Part shown: one piece after another, positions 48,501-60,780 of the stretch
Layout of the letters: each line of letters opens with the position of its first letter
Position numbering within the stretch: the stretch's first letter is position 1
DNA from: Albula goreensis
Lineage: Eukaryota > Chordata > Actinopteri > Albuliformes > Albulidae
Direction of reading: 5' to 3'
Length of the DNA stretch: 64,000 bases
NCBI GenBank assembly: GCA_022829145.1
Contig: CM040745.1
Location: forward strand, 33,572,406-33,636,405
Position numbers and translations under genes: made by a program
Notes under the pieces: generated by a model
Seen by the model: only the letters and a program-made list of their open reading frames with translations
Databases searched by the model: none
What the model was told of the DNA's origin: nothing

Positions 48501-50280
48501 AGTGCCGTCTCATGACAGCCTCAATCAATACTCTCTTTGGTTGGGTCCTGCGCCTCTGATGAAGGACGAGATTATGACTGCGGCGGAGATACCTGTGACA
48601 GTCGGCGGAATGCTGACAGAATCACAGGAATGCCTGAGATCGACCTGCCAGGCATTTCCATTCATTACGAAGTTATACACTGCCACAAAGAGGGTTTGTC
48701 TCTCTCCAGCTCATGCCATGAATACTGTGCAGAATATGAATACATGAATCCAGTACATGAATACTGAATATATAACATATGCAAACAGCATGCTTGTATA
48801 TGTTATACATATAAACACCATTTCGTAGACCAAAGATATTGATTGGATACAGACTGTATTATTGCTATTGTTATTAGTAGTAGCAGCAGCAAAAGGAGAT
48901 TGAGGAGGAATGTGAGCTGTAGTAGTCTTTTATTTATTTAAATATTTTAATATGTGGTCCAATTTCAGGGAGTGTATCTAGAACCAAGCTCTTACTGGTC
49001 TCTTTTACAACTTTTTTCATGATTACGCTCCCAAATTTCTACATCGTACCTATCCACATTTTTGAATGTATAGGCCCAGACAAAAGCTTGCCCACTTGTG
49101 GGAAATAAAGGCTATACCGTGATAAAACCCATTCATAGGAATGCAAGGTCATTCACAGAATAGAAAGTCTAACCTCTGACCTGTTCACTTGACCCCTTGC
49201 GTTTTCAAACGCCTGCGGAAGTGAGGACGGCGGTCTACACAGAGAGAACAAACGAGTCTCGCCAGACCTGTTGCCATAGCAACACATAAGCGTCCCAGAG
49301 GAGGGATAGACGCGGGCAAAATTGACTGCTGCTATCACAAAACAATCTCCTAAAGTAACAGAGGCATGGTCAAAAAGTAATTATCTCAAGCAATTTTGTG
49401 AGCTTAATGGATGTTTAAGCAAAAGCATGAATCATGACCAGCGAGCGAAGTGCCAACTTTCAAGATCAAACACCTAAACATCACCATGAAGGACATCCCG
49501 AGGTACAAATCTGCTGTGCATGGTTGTTTTCCCATACAGTGTCCAGACTGTCCTTCCTGGATCTCTTCCATGCCACACACTCTCATACTTAAATTCACTC
49601 TTACATGCTCACGAAACGCCTATATCGTGTAAGCTCGCTAGAGACTGCTCAGTGCATAAAAGATGCGGGTGCCGCAAATCTAGCTTTCTAAAATGAGAAC
49701 CACGCAATTAGGAGGGGGGTGAATGCAATAAATATATGTATGACTTGTCAGGAGCTTCTATAATAACTGTAACCCGCTGCTAACGAGACTGACACGCTAA
49801 AAGGAGAAAGCTGATATATATAGCCTAATACTACCCTTCAGATCTCCTCCCGCTCTACGCTCCCGTCACCACTCTCCAATCAGGGGCTGGATGCATCCGC
49901 TCTTCGAGAGACCGACTTTCCCTCTTCAGTCTGTAAAGAGCCTGACAATAAGCTCTGCGGTCAGTCCATATCCAGCATGGAGGTAAGGGGAGTCCAGTAA
50001 TTGAGAATCTGGCTGGAAGTTAAGTCTGCCTCCTGTCTCCAGGACTCCTAAGGCGGTCTTAAAACAAACCAGGTAGTACAGGCAAATTGAAAATACAAGT
50101 GCAGATTCCAAACATAAGAGCATGGAAAAAAGTTTTGTAATTTAAAACACAGACTGTATGAATGAATTGCACATGTAATATCCTGATGTTCTACTTAGTT
50201 TCAAATACAGAACCTGAATTTGGCATTCAGTAAAAATAAGGATTACGCAGCCAAAACATGCCTACAAGAATGCACAGCTC
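42500..50280. other. intergenic, no gene supported
   Basis: It holds CpG-rich patches at 42.5-42.7 and 45.35-45.7 kb, C-runs at about 45262-45300 and TAGCTAGC-rich sequence at 44.07-44.47 kb. Unrecognised open stretches lie at 44.9-45.2 kb (+) and 47784-47983 (-). The 186-residue frame at 46588-47148 has no recognisable domain. Confidence 0.5.
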
Positions 50281-50289
50281 ATTGTACAC

Positions 50290-50613
50290 CTTGTCATGGA
50301 TGGGGTATGGCAGCTCAAGACCTGGCTGAGTTTGAGTCATACCAGTGAAAAAACAAGAGGCTGTGGTAGCAGTGGGCAAGGGTACAATAACACTGGGACA
50401 TGGAGGACTGAGAACAACATTGCCTAGCCAGATGAATCCCGCTTCCTACTGTTGTGTTCTGATAGGTGCACTGGTGTCCACATGGGCCAACACCCATTTT
50501 TGGCACTGGTAAGACCTTGTTGAGCCCTGAAGAACTCAGGATATTTTGAGGACAAAAGGGGGACCGACACACTAATAGGTAGGTGCGCCGAATATAGTGG
50601 CCACACAGTATAC
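50290..50613 (+). mobile_element. Tc1-like DNA transposon remnant, internally deleted
   Basis: The left part resembles the middle of a Tc1-like transposase gene (CATTGCCTAGCCAGATGAAT, then CCCGCTTCCTACTG, a degraded DEWRF-type coding region). It then jumps to the transposase 3' end (CCTTGTTGAGCCCTGAAGAA, then GGACAAAAGGGGGACC) and a right-end-like TAGGTAGGTGCGCC...ATAGTGGCC. The middle of the gene is missing and the frame is broken. It matches my memory of abundant zebrafish-type Tc1 elements and is non-functional. Confidence 0.75.
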
Positions 50614-53600
50614 ATAATGAACTTGGAGGTTGATCGATCATTTTTTGACTGCGGCTTTAAACAAGATTCAGTTTTATAGCAGCCAAAGAGTGTTAAAACA
50701 TACCCAGAGTTCAGGTAAGTGCATCTCCACTGTTGTGGGTGAATGTGTATTCCTCTTTGTAAACTTCTCAGTACACATGCACAAGCACACCCCCCCACAC
50801 ACACACAAATGACTTACTTCGCATTGAAGTCAACAAGGTGGCGGATCAAACAATAGCTGAGGGAAGGGGAAAAGCAACAGGCCTTTCGACAATAAAGTGC
50901 TAGTCCTCCCCGGAGCACCTTGCTAATATGCGAAAGCGCCTCGTCTCTGCCATCGAGTCAACCAGGCCCGCCCTCCTAGAAAGAACATCCCGACGTCTCG
51001 CGCGCTAACGAGCAGTTCCCGTTGTTAAAGAGGAAGTTTACGAGCTCGCGCTGTCGCCCACGAGCTCCCTGCAGCCGGTACGCAGAGATTTCGCACAGTC
51101 GGAGCAGAACCTCTCAAAGCATTAAATTTACTGCTTCCTGCTCAGTCGTCAGGTTCTCCATGGCTGGCAAGCTGCAGGCTTTCGATTTTCAAATTTATTT
51201 TTTTTCTGCGCCGTTGCCGTGGCTGCCAGTTGCTTTGTTTTAACCTGTGTTATATTGGGCCGCGGCTGTCTCTAATCTCGCCGGACCGCTATTAATCATT
51301 TTGTCATGGGAGACCGTGCCTTTTTTTCCCCCCTCCCAATGCTAGCTCTGAAAATTCGTTCAGAGGCGAGGCCGGTTTGTGGCAGGCGCGCTGCACGCTG
51401 ACACGCCAGGGGCCGCGAATGTTAAATTGTATCCAATTACCGCACACGCGGCGATAGGGGGGGGGAAATAATTCTTTCCGTATGACAGCGAGAGATTCGA
51501 TTATTCTACGCGCAGCGCGGCCCTTATACCAAGTTAATAACATCTTTGAGCACGCGAAAATCCCCGCGATCGTACAGATTGGGGATTTCTTGTCTCTCTG
51601 TGTACATCAAAGGACAGGGTGAATGACGAGCCCAAGCGAGAGGGGGGCCGCGTGTCCCTTGCCTCGCCTGCTGTGCTACGTTTTTACAGGCTTATGTACC
51701 TGCACACATTCATTACCAAAACAAATATAAATGAACCTCAAAGGAAAATCAAGGCTACATAAGTTTTCATGTTCATTGTTGTGACTCTGAACTTGTATTT
51801 GATTTAAAAACAACATTTAAAAAAATCCCATGTCAGTATCTCCATAAAGCCGATAAGAGATTTAGGTGGAAATAAAAAACAGATGAGGCGTCTCTGTTTT
51901 TCATTTTTGTTTCTAAGAGATAAAGCAGACGGTGAGATCAGATACTGTACTGCGGCAATGGAAGCCTGACGATCGTGCAGAGGCGCTGTGAAGTCGGGGT
52001 CCTTGTGCGTGTGAAACCAGGTTATGTGTGAATTATGAAGGTAATGAGGTGAGACCGGAGGCGGGGCGGCTGAGGGGAAGGTCTCAGGGAGGGATTCGTT
52101 TGCGGTTGGAAACCTACACACGTGCGCACTTGAAAAGATCGCATCTCTGTGATGCCTGTGCTCCCCCATGTTGTCCTTAGGCCATAACTGCGACAGTCCA
52201 CAAGAGGATAGTGTGACTGCGAGGCAGACCCCAAAAACAATTAAATAAATTGGGGAATGGGGGAGGGAGGGGAAGCCAGCTTTAAGTTTTTCTTTTTATT
52301 TTTTGATGTTTTTTTACTTCTGTTGACATGACAACGCATCTCTTGAATTGCTGCAGAACACAAGGATGTAATAGGGATCCCGGAGCTGCTGATAGGATTT
52401 GGGAGAGAGGAGGAGGGGGGAGAATTTCTGACTTTTAGATGAGAGAAGGGCTGTACTGAGACCAGGGCAGAGCCCTGGGGGGAGAAGTGAAGGGGGCGGG
52501 GGGGGGCAGTGAAGGTATTTGGAATCACGCAGCCTGCCTAGTTTGAGCGCTTGCCCCGTGGCAGTGAGTGAGGGAAGTGGAGGGCCAGGCATGAGCATTT
52601 GGAATCAGGGATGGGGGCTGTAGGGGGGGTTTCCACGCTCAGCTGAAGCCTTACATCGCACTGACGGCCCTGTGGGGGAAGGGGGGTGCGGCCTCGACGC
52701 TCTGCCACCCCCTAACAACCTGCCAATCACGTGGCAGCTGCGGCGGCTGACAGGTCGTCAAGGTGTCTCCCAGCGGGGCTGCGTCTGGCGCTGCGGCAGC
52801 CGCCACGGCACTTCAAAGACAGTGAGCGAGCCAGCGGGTGTGCTTTTGGGGGGGTGGAAATGAGCCAAGACAAACCCACCTTTACAAACCCCGACCCCCT
52901 TACAACCACCCCGGCCCCCCCCCAGGGCCACCACACCTAAAACCTTGGCTGGGTCAGAAACCTGAAACGTAGACTCTGTCAGTGCCCACGTCCTGCTATT
53001 CACTTCATAAACAACACTGCATAACTATTCAAGAGCTGGAGCACAGCATTTTCATAGCGAGAAAATATCAACGTGCGCAAACAAAAAAACAAACAAACGT
53101 GTGTGTAACCTTACGCAACAGAACAAGGAAAGTATGCCTAAAAGGGTCTACAAGGCGGTAGAGGATAAAAGCAAATTATTGTGAGGTTTTTTCCTTCAAG
53201 CAACTCAGCTTCAAATTACACACTTTTCCCCTCTCGCTCTCTCCTTCTCGGAGATGCGTCCTCTGTCGGCCTGATGGCCCAGCGCTAGCGCGGAGAGTCG
53301 CGGTTTTAAGGCATTAAATATAAAGAGGGGAGAGAGCATAATGGAGGCTGACAGCTCGTCTCCAGCGTCTGCCTGGCGTTCCTCCCGTGCGGCCCTCTGC
53401 GCGGACTGTTCCCTGTGGGCTCTCCCCCCCTTTCCCACCCTCTCTCCCTCCTTCCTTCCCCCCAGCGCACACACACATCCGCTGCCCCCCCTCTCCGATT
53501 CCTCGCTGAGTCCGGGGGAGCCGAGCAGCGAGTCGGCATGCTGGCGTCCATGCAGTTGGAGGCCTGCCCCTTGTTAGCCGGGAGCGTAGCGTAGCGAACC

Positions 53601-54050
53601 CGCTCCCCGGCACGGAGACAGGAGCGCGGCCAGCTGTTAGGGATGGGCCAGAATACAAAACGGGTCAGCGCCAGGTCGCTCTGGGCTCTGGGGAGCTGCT
53701 GGCTCTAAAGAGACCCTCTCCCCCTCCTCTCCCCCTCCTCCCCACCCTCACCCCAACACAGTGCATTCAGCAAAGTGCAATCCATTCACAACTCCCTGAA
53801 ATCTCACCCTTCCCAAAACAATGTGCACTTTGATTATAGATTTAAATGTACTATAAATCAGTTCCCTTTTCTCTGTTGGCAGGCATTTGTAGATGCGTTT
53901 CTTGTAAGATAGAGCTGTGTTTTTCTGCTGAGTTATTCAGTGTACAGAGAGCCGAAGACTGAACCGTGTTCACACAATTAATATGGATGCCAGTGTCTGG
54001 CAGTTCCAGCCACAATTACAAACATGGCTATAAAATACAAGATAGCGTAT
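50614..54050. other. intergenic, GC-varied, no gene seen
   Basis: It holds CpG-rich patches at 51.0-51.5 and 53.2-53.7 kb, a G-rich segment at 52.2-52.7 kb and C-runs near 52.9 kb. Open frames here are low-complexity or on opposite strands and lack splice support. Confidence 0.55.
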
Positions 54051-54181
54051 GCGTAGCGCGCACACACACGCACAGGCACACAAACACATGGACACCCTAA
54101 TTACTCAACACCCCCAGTTGAATTTCAAATGGGGAGGGGTTCTCAGATCAGTCAAGAATATCCCTGTGTGTAAGTCTGTGT

Positions 54182-54183
<2 letters not shown>

Positions 54184-54211
<28 letters not shown>
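54184..54211. repeat. (CA)n microsatellite
   Basis: A pure CA run; a shorter CA block lies at about 54060-54090. Confidence 0.95.
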
Positions 54212-54214
<3 letters not shown>

Positions 54215-54308
54215 GATGATAGGTCTTTAAGCGGCAGGCCAGAAGGGAATGAAAAATCCCCAAGGGAGACCTTACCCCACTCACAGTTTACAGTGTCATG
54301 GAGCCTGC

Positions 54309-54520
54309 TCTCTACTGCAGCCTGCTGCTCTCTTACACTGCTGCTCTTCTCTCTCACAAGACTGCTCACACATACACTACAGCTCTCCAACACACACACT
54401 GCTGCTCTCTCACACACATTGTTGCTCTCTCATACAGTACACTGCTCTCACACACACTGCTGATCCTACAGACCGCTGTTCTCTCATAGTCTGCTGTTCT
54501 CTTAAACAGCCTGCTCTCTC
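54309..54520 (+). repeat. degenerate tandem repeat, CTGCTGCTCTCTCACACACA-like
   Basis: At least eight diverged copies of a roughly 20-27 bp unit built from CTGCTGTTCTCTC and CACACACA parts. Frames through it are artefacts. Confidence 0.75.
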
Positions 54521-55870
54521 CCTGCCAACTCCCACAGACGGCTCCGCATTAATCACTGGTGGAGCACAGCGGGATCTAATTGATCAGAGCCAAAGCAAGC
54601 CCCGCTAGTGGCCGATATCCCCGCCACATGATGAATGGCACAGGAGGAGAAGCTGGGTAGAGAGAGAGAAATCGAGAGAGGGAGAGATGCTTGCGTTCTG
54701 GACCTGAGACAAACCGAAGGAGCCCCATGCCTGAGCGTCGCTGTGACAACACAGCACACCACCTCCCCCGCCCCATTCCCCCACTACCCCCTGCTTGGCT
54801 CTCTCCCCTACCCACCCATCTCCTCAGACCATGTCCCCTTTACAAACAACGCACATTAATCGCGACCGTCTCCGCTGACATTTGCAAAAAAAGGTCACGC
54901 CGCAGTGTCCTCGCTTGTGGCGCGGCGGCGGCAGTGACGGTAGTTGACAGCAACGGAGCACGCTGGACCGGGGCTCCATAAACGCGGCCCACGCGGTCGC
55001 CCCCCTCGGAGGGAGCATGGCGCCAGGCCTCTCCCCAGCTGTGTTTGCGGTAATGACGCCGTAAATGGCGGCTATTTAACGGTGCAAATGTCAGCGAGCG
55101 CGCTTGAGCGGCGCTTGGAAATTTCGCCTCTGGCTCTCAGCTCTTTGCCTGGCAGGCAATTTATTTATTTTTTTTTATGGAAGCGCCCATGGCTGCCCGA
55201 CCCTTGGGTGTGTGATGGATTGCTATTTCTGCACCACATTTCACAAGTACTAGGCTGTCATGAAATTTTTTTCAGAACCCAAAAAAAGCTTTGAATTAAT
55301 GCATATTAATTCATAGCCTACTAAGTACACAAAATACTGAAAGTAAATATCTCAGCTGTCTCTAGAGAAAATTGCTGTCAAGTGGCACATCCCGCTAAAG
55401 CACTGGTATAGCAACATACCGTACTGTCTAGTCCCATATGCTGAGCAATGTTGACCATGATTGGCAGCAACACAAAGCGGGCGAATTATTGGCTGTGGCG
55501 TGATCCACAGAGAGGGTTCTCAGTCAGTCACATGATTGATTTGGTGCCTGTGGTTCCCCAGAGCCAGCTCGTTGTTTGGCATTCGTTAGGAAACATGTTA
55601 TCTTCAAAGAAGTCCTCCTCCGGTTCTCACCCCAGCTCATTTCCCGCTGCCGCTAAAGGCGCGAGCCGAGCTGCCCACGTGTGCCGGAGCTCCAGTGCGG
55701 CGCTAAATGAGGCCGTGGGGAGCAGAACGGGAATGGGAACCCGCTGTTTTGTAGGACAGGGAGGACCAGAGGCATCGGAGCTATTCCTGGCAGTTTCCGA
55801 GAGGAAAGCCAAACCCGTGGATATCTCCGTATCTCCGATACAGCAATTAGAGTGGCTGTTCTAAAGAGCG
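54521..55870. other. intergenic, no gene seen
   Basis: It holds a GA-rich stretch at about 54655-54690, a CpG-rich patch at 54.9-55.2 kb and ordinary sequence to the SINE. Confidence 0.55.
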
Positions 55871-55879
55871 CTTGGTATG

Positions 55880-56035
55880 ATTTAGTGGCTTAGAGAAATG
55901 GGCCATAGAACTTGCAACCGCAAGGTTGTAGGTTTGACCCACTAGGGGAGGAGCTCTGGTACCCCAGCCATTTCCGAGGTTACACAGTCTGTACCGCGTT
56001 GCTTTACTAAATAAGGCATCTTTGGGACAGATTAC
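55880..56035 (+). mobile_element. diverged V-SINE, tRNA-derived head and core
   Basis: AACTTGCAACCGCAAGGTTG followed by a Pol III B-box-like GGTTTGACCC at 55931-55940. V-SINE body cognates come next (CTCTGGTACCCC, then CCGAGGTTACACAG, then GCTTTACTAAAT). The conserved 3' tail is absent or decayed. It is not a functional tRNA: no acceptor stem or intact A box was found. Confidence 0.65.
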
Positions 56036-57180
56036 AAAGCTTATGTTTGAGATCAGTCATAAATACCTGAGTCTGGTAATCAAACACGCTGGTTTAAAGG
56101 TATATTCTGAATGATTAGTCAAAGTATTTTTAATATAGCAATTTTTGTATGCGTTGTGGACTGATAGTTAGACAAAAGGAGCTAAAACGGAGTGGATCAA
56201 TGTAAATACAGGGGAGCAAATGAGTGGGATTAAAGAGGTAAAGCTACGTGCACTTTACCGCTCCTCTCCTCCCCGGCTAATCTGATTCCGCAGCCTTGCC
56301 TGCTAATCTCCTCAGCAGAAAAGAAAAAAAAAAAAAAAAAAAGGAGGCAAGGAAAAAATGTTTTCCACAGCGCTCTGTTGTGAGGGACATGGCAAACGCT
56401 CCACACCCGCCTGGCTGCCTGCTGCTTGCCGGGGCTGGCTGCTTATCGGAGGATCTGCGCGGAATAGCTATGATAATATTAGAGTGCTTTCACGCCGGGA
56501 GAGGCTCCGATTACCGCGCCAAAGCATGTCTGAGATGGGAGGGGCCCCGGAGGGAGGTGCGAGGAGAGGAGGGGAGGAGGAGAGGGAGGAGGGGGTGTCT
56601 GGCCTCATTATCCGGTCACAGAGTGGACGACGGCCGCCTGTGCGGCGTTAATGCAGGTTACTGCGTACAAATGTGCGTACACAGGCAATTACCAACTACC
56701 CCCACCCTACCCCACTCTCCCCCGCATTGCCTCCTCTGTCTCTGCTCCCAGCATGGGCTGTGTGTGTTTCCAGGTGTTCGGTCTTGGACCTGATGAGTCC
56801 CCTGTGTGTGTGGCAAGGGAGGGCGGGGGTAGTCTGGGGTTTGAGGGGGGGCAGCAAAGCGGGACTCGTGTCTGAAATCTGAGCCCTCTGACGTGAGACT
56901 GCTCACAGGGATAAGGCCAGCCGACCACATACCCACCACCCCCAACCCACTACCCCACCCCCGCTCTGTCCGTCTCCTGCCCTCTGCCCAAGCCAGCCAG
57001 TCTGCGTTCTGCGCCCAGGGCTTTTATTAGCTGTTATGACTTGGAAATTTATTTTGTGGTTCACCTTGCTTTGAGGCAAAACAACCCCCTCCCCCCACAC
57101 CACCGATGGCACGGAGACGGGGAATGGCTGAGGAAATCGATGGAGCTGTCAGGGATGAGTGATGTGGGGAGGAAGGGGCT
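56036..57180. other. intergenic, no gene seen
   Basis: It holds poly-A at about 56325-56342, a GA/GC-rich stretch at 56.35-56.65 kb and C-rich segments at 56.7-57.1 kb. Confidence 0.55.
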
Positions 57181-57189
57181 GCGTGCTCC

Positions 57190-57625
57190 TGTCTGTGAGC
57201 TGTCTGTCTGTGAGCTATGTGTCTGCTAGCTGTGTCTTTGAAATGTGTGTCTGCTGTCCATGTGAGCTGTATGTCTGTGAAACTTGTGTGTTCCAGAACA
57301 GCTTTCCTGTTCTCTGTGAGCTGCAAGGCTGCTATCTGTGCCTCTGCTAAACGCGTGTGTCTATGAGCTGGTTGTCCATGTCTGTGAGCCGCCTGTATGA
57401 GCTGTATGTCTGTGAGCCACTTGTTTGCGAGCAGTCACCCTGCTTCCTGTAAGACTCCAGGCTGCTATCTGTGACTTTGTGAAGCGCGTATGTCTGTGAG
57501 CTGTCAGTTTATGTCTGTGAGCGGTCTGCCTGCGGTCTGTGGAGCTGTGTGTCTGTGAGCCGCGTATGCTTGAAAGCAGTCTCCCCTGCTATCTGTTAGC
57601 TGCCAGGCTGCTATCTGTGTCTGTC
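57190..57625 (+). repeat. degenerate tandem repeat, TGTCTGTGAGCTG-like
   Basis: More than ten imperfect copies of TGTCTGTGAGCxG. A longer unit containing CTGCAAGGCTGCTATCTGTG occurs at about 57320, 57456 and 57599, suggesting a higher-order period of about 136-144 bp. Confidence 0.75.
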
Positions 57626-57865
57626 TGGGTTCACGCCGCGCCGCATCCCTGAAGCGCCTGCCTGCCAGGAGTTTATCTCAAAGCTGTGCGTGCCAGATGA
57701 GCGCCTGGAACCCCTTCGTCACTGAGCAAACAAAGCTCGGGTCCTCATTCTTTCCCTCCTTTTTTCATCCTCTGACACATCAGCGACTCACCCTGTGATG
57801 GCCTGCGGTTTTAAGCCATGGCAACGCAGTACATGCAGGCTCACCTAGCGTTCATCTGCTGTGCG

Positions 57866-58314
57866 CCATTAGCCACGGTCCCTGCTCATGAAAAACTCCT
57901 GCAGCTGAGTGGGCCTGGTTAATACCGGGATGGGGAACCTTGTGGTAAAGTTAATACGCTGCTTGCAGTGGATTAGGTTGGAAAGTATGGGGCCAGTCTT
58001 GCCTATGGACAAAATAAACTGCAGTTCCCCCCAGTACGGTGACTGGGATATCATACTATAGAAGACATGTTGCAGATGTTCAACCAAAGGTCCTAATGAA
58101 ATATGGTCATTAAGGATCCCATAACACCTCATCATCACCCCCCAGTTTAACTGCCTCAACAATCCACTCCCTGTAGACCTCAGCTAATGCCTGGTTAATG
58201 TTATGAAGCAAAATGGCATTCGGTCATTAACCATATGGGTGCCACACGCTGACAGCGGGTGAGAGGATAAGTTTGCCTTCTGCGCTGTTCGATCATGAAA
58301 AGCACTATGTAAAC
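57866..58314 (+). mobile_element. 5S-rRNA-headed SINE (SINE3-like), diverged
   Basis: AGTGGGCCTGGTTAATACC then GGGATGGGGAACC corresponds to the internal promoter region of 5S rRNA (GGGCCTGGTTAGTAC, GGATGGGAGACC). The body has CCCAGTACGGTGACTGGGAT, then GTCATTAAGGATCCCAT, and a 3' end with ATCATGAAAAGCACTATGTAAA, all parts of an abundant teleost repeat as I recall it. It is too diverged and too long to be a 5S gene. Confidence 0.75.
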
Positions 58315-60085
58315 ACAGTCCATGATCACTGTCCGCCAAGGCTGGGGGGACAGAGCTGCATGATGGCCATACAGCACAAATGGAGATATCACCAAGAAAC
58401 CAATGCTTAATGACTTAGAAAAAATTAGGTGTTTCTTTTAAAAGATACTGCCTTTTTTCTGAGAAATGTAATACTTTTGTTTTATACACTATGCTCCAAA
58501 AAGGAAAATGTGAATTTATTTGAACCAGCAAATGAACCGCGTGTGTATAAAAGTGTATGTGGGCTCAGATCCAGTTCAGGTGGTATTTTCAATGAATCAC
58601 AAGTCATGCTGGTGTCAATTTAATTTTAAAGTTGGATCCAGGGGGCGTGGGTCATAAAATACCTCACCTGAGCATCACGTCATAGTCATATAGTAGAACT
58701 GGGAACCTACAAATTACACATGGCCAAAAGGTAATGCTGTAATTTTTTTTTCAAAGGTGGCTGAATGGAACACAACAAGAGTAATAATTTGATGATAGAG
58801 TTTTGTTCTGCACTCTGAATTGCTGAGCAAAAGACGAGCAGAGGGAAGGACGATGGGGACATTGAGAGAGGGCTTGTAAAGCAGTAAGTTTGTTCCGTCT
58901 CTTAGTTTGTGGAAAGAGCCAGGCAGCGTCCCATCCCAGAGAATGTGATGAGTCACTGGGAGAGACTCAGTCAGGAACAGCTGGGGGGGTAGGGATAGGG
59001 TTCAGCCAATTCTGCCCTGTCTGTGTCTCTCTTCAGGGGAGAAAGGAGGAGGCAAGCCTGCCACCCACTATGGGTCAGACCCTCAGAGCAGCACATGCAT
59101 GGAGCAGAATCCTGTTCTCTGTCCTTGGCCCCGTTCCTGTTACCGCCATTTCCAGGGTATAGTGTTCTGGTTGGCATGTCGAGGCGGGAGGGTGGGGGGA
59201 GTGGGGCGTTTTTGGATCTCTCTGAACACAGCTTCCTTGTGAAGCTCCCCAAACCGTGACAATTCACGAGGAAAAGAGGGGGCCTCGTGTCCATGTTTAC
59301 GAGGTGGCTCCGGCTCGGAGGGGTCTGAGCCAAACACAATCTTGGCCGCAGCTCTGGCGGCGAGCCCGCGCTCGGGTCCTCTCCTGCTCGGCGCCCTCAG
59401 AAAAAACCCCACTGGACAAAGCAAGGAAGCGAGCGAGTGAGCCAGCCCGCCACCCCCCCACCATCCCATGCCCTCCCCCCCATGCACTGGGACCTCAGAA
59501 CAAAAACAGGGCCCCCCGTCATGCCGGGTGGGGATGTGCCGGCTGTTACCAGCACCACAGGGGTGGACCGACGCTCTGGGATCAGTCAACGCAGCAATTA
59601 AGGCATTCTGCACCGCTACTCCCCAACCTCCCCGCCCGTCCTTGGTCACCGGCATGTCTCAGCTCCGCTCCGTGTGGGTGGAAATACGGAAACAGCTGAG
59701 AAACTGCTCTCAGCCTCTGCCAGGTTATTTGCCTCTCCCTTCATGGGCAGCCACAATACAATGACAGTTAGTCATATCAGACACTGCTTTTTTAACCATC
59801 CAACCTGTCCCATCTGTCAGTAGACTGCAGGCACCCCTCTTCACTGCTGCGAAGGTATTAAAACAAGCAGTGCAGGATTATAATTTTTTTTCCAGATCCA
59901 TGCATTCCTTACTCCTGGATCTTGCCAATTATACTATCCTGTTACTTGTTTTTTAATTTGGGATTTCAGATTCTCCAGGACTTTCCTAGGAATTAGCAGG
60001 ACCTTAAATTAGGTGGCTGACAAAGGTCAATGTGTGTGGTGTTGGGAGTATGCCTCTGCAATTGGGGACCAGTCTATTTTGACTG
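58315..60085. other. intergenic, no gene seen
   Basis: Ordinary sequence with overlapping opposite-strand frames at 58.9-59.7 kb that are GC-driven and unrecognised. Confidence 0.55.
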
Positions 60086-60780
60086 GATGGGGGATGACCA
60101 CTGTCACACTGTATGAGGGAATGGGGTACTACTGTCACATTGTAGGTTGAATGGAAAACTGCCGTTACATATTCGGGGAGAATGGAGTACCACCATTTCA
60201 TAATAGGGGGAATGGAGTACCACTGTTGCATTTTTGGGGAATGGAGTACTGCTAGCATATTGTAGGAAAGAGTGGAGTATCCACTTGAAGGGGGAATTGC
60301 ATTTTGGAGTAATGGGAAAGTACTGCTAGCATATTGTAGGAAAGAGTGGAGTATCATGATTATATTGAAGGGGGAATGGAGTATCACTGTCACATTGCAG
60401 GGTGAATGGAGTATGACGACCTTATTGTAGGAAAGAGTGGAGTACCATGGTTACATTGAAGGGGAATGGAGTATCACTGTCACATTGTAGGGTGAATGGA
60501 GAAGGGGGAATGGAGTATCACTGTCACATTGCAGGGTGAATGGAGTATGACGACCTTATTGTAGGAAAGAGTGGAGTACCATGGTTACATTGAAGGGGGA
60601 ATGGAGTGCTCATGTCACAATGTAGGGGGAATGGAGTACCACTGTTGCATTTTAGGGGGAAATGGAATACCACTGTTACATTACCAGGGGAATGGAATAC
60701 TGCCGTCACATTGTAGGGGAATGTAGTACCACTGTCATATTGTAGGAGATTGTGGAGTACCACTGTTACATTGTAGGAGG
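60086..60780 (+). repeat. diverged VNTR, unit about 30 bp
   Basis: Roughly 22 copies of a unit like GGGGAATGGAGTACCACTGT then CACATTGTA, with length variation. Internal duplications are visible: the segment beginning GCAGGGTGAATGGAGTATGA recurs 134 bp apart (60397 and 60531), and TACTGCTAGCATATTGTAGG recurs 74 bp apart (60247 and 60321). Confidence 0.92.

Noticed and set aside
55888..55960. tRNA gene
   Set aside because: Only a B-box-like element and arm fragments are present; the surrounding sequence matches a V-SINE.
57896..57960. 5S rRNA gene
   Set aside because: Only the middle part resembles 5S rRNA, with many changes, and it continues into SINE body sequence.
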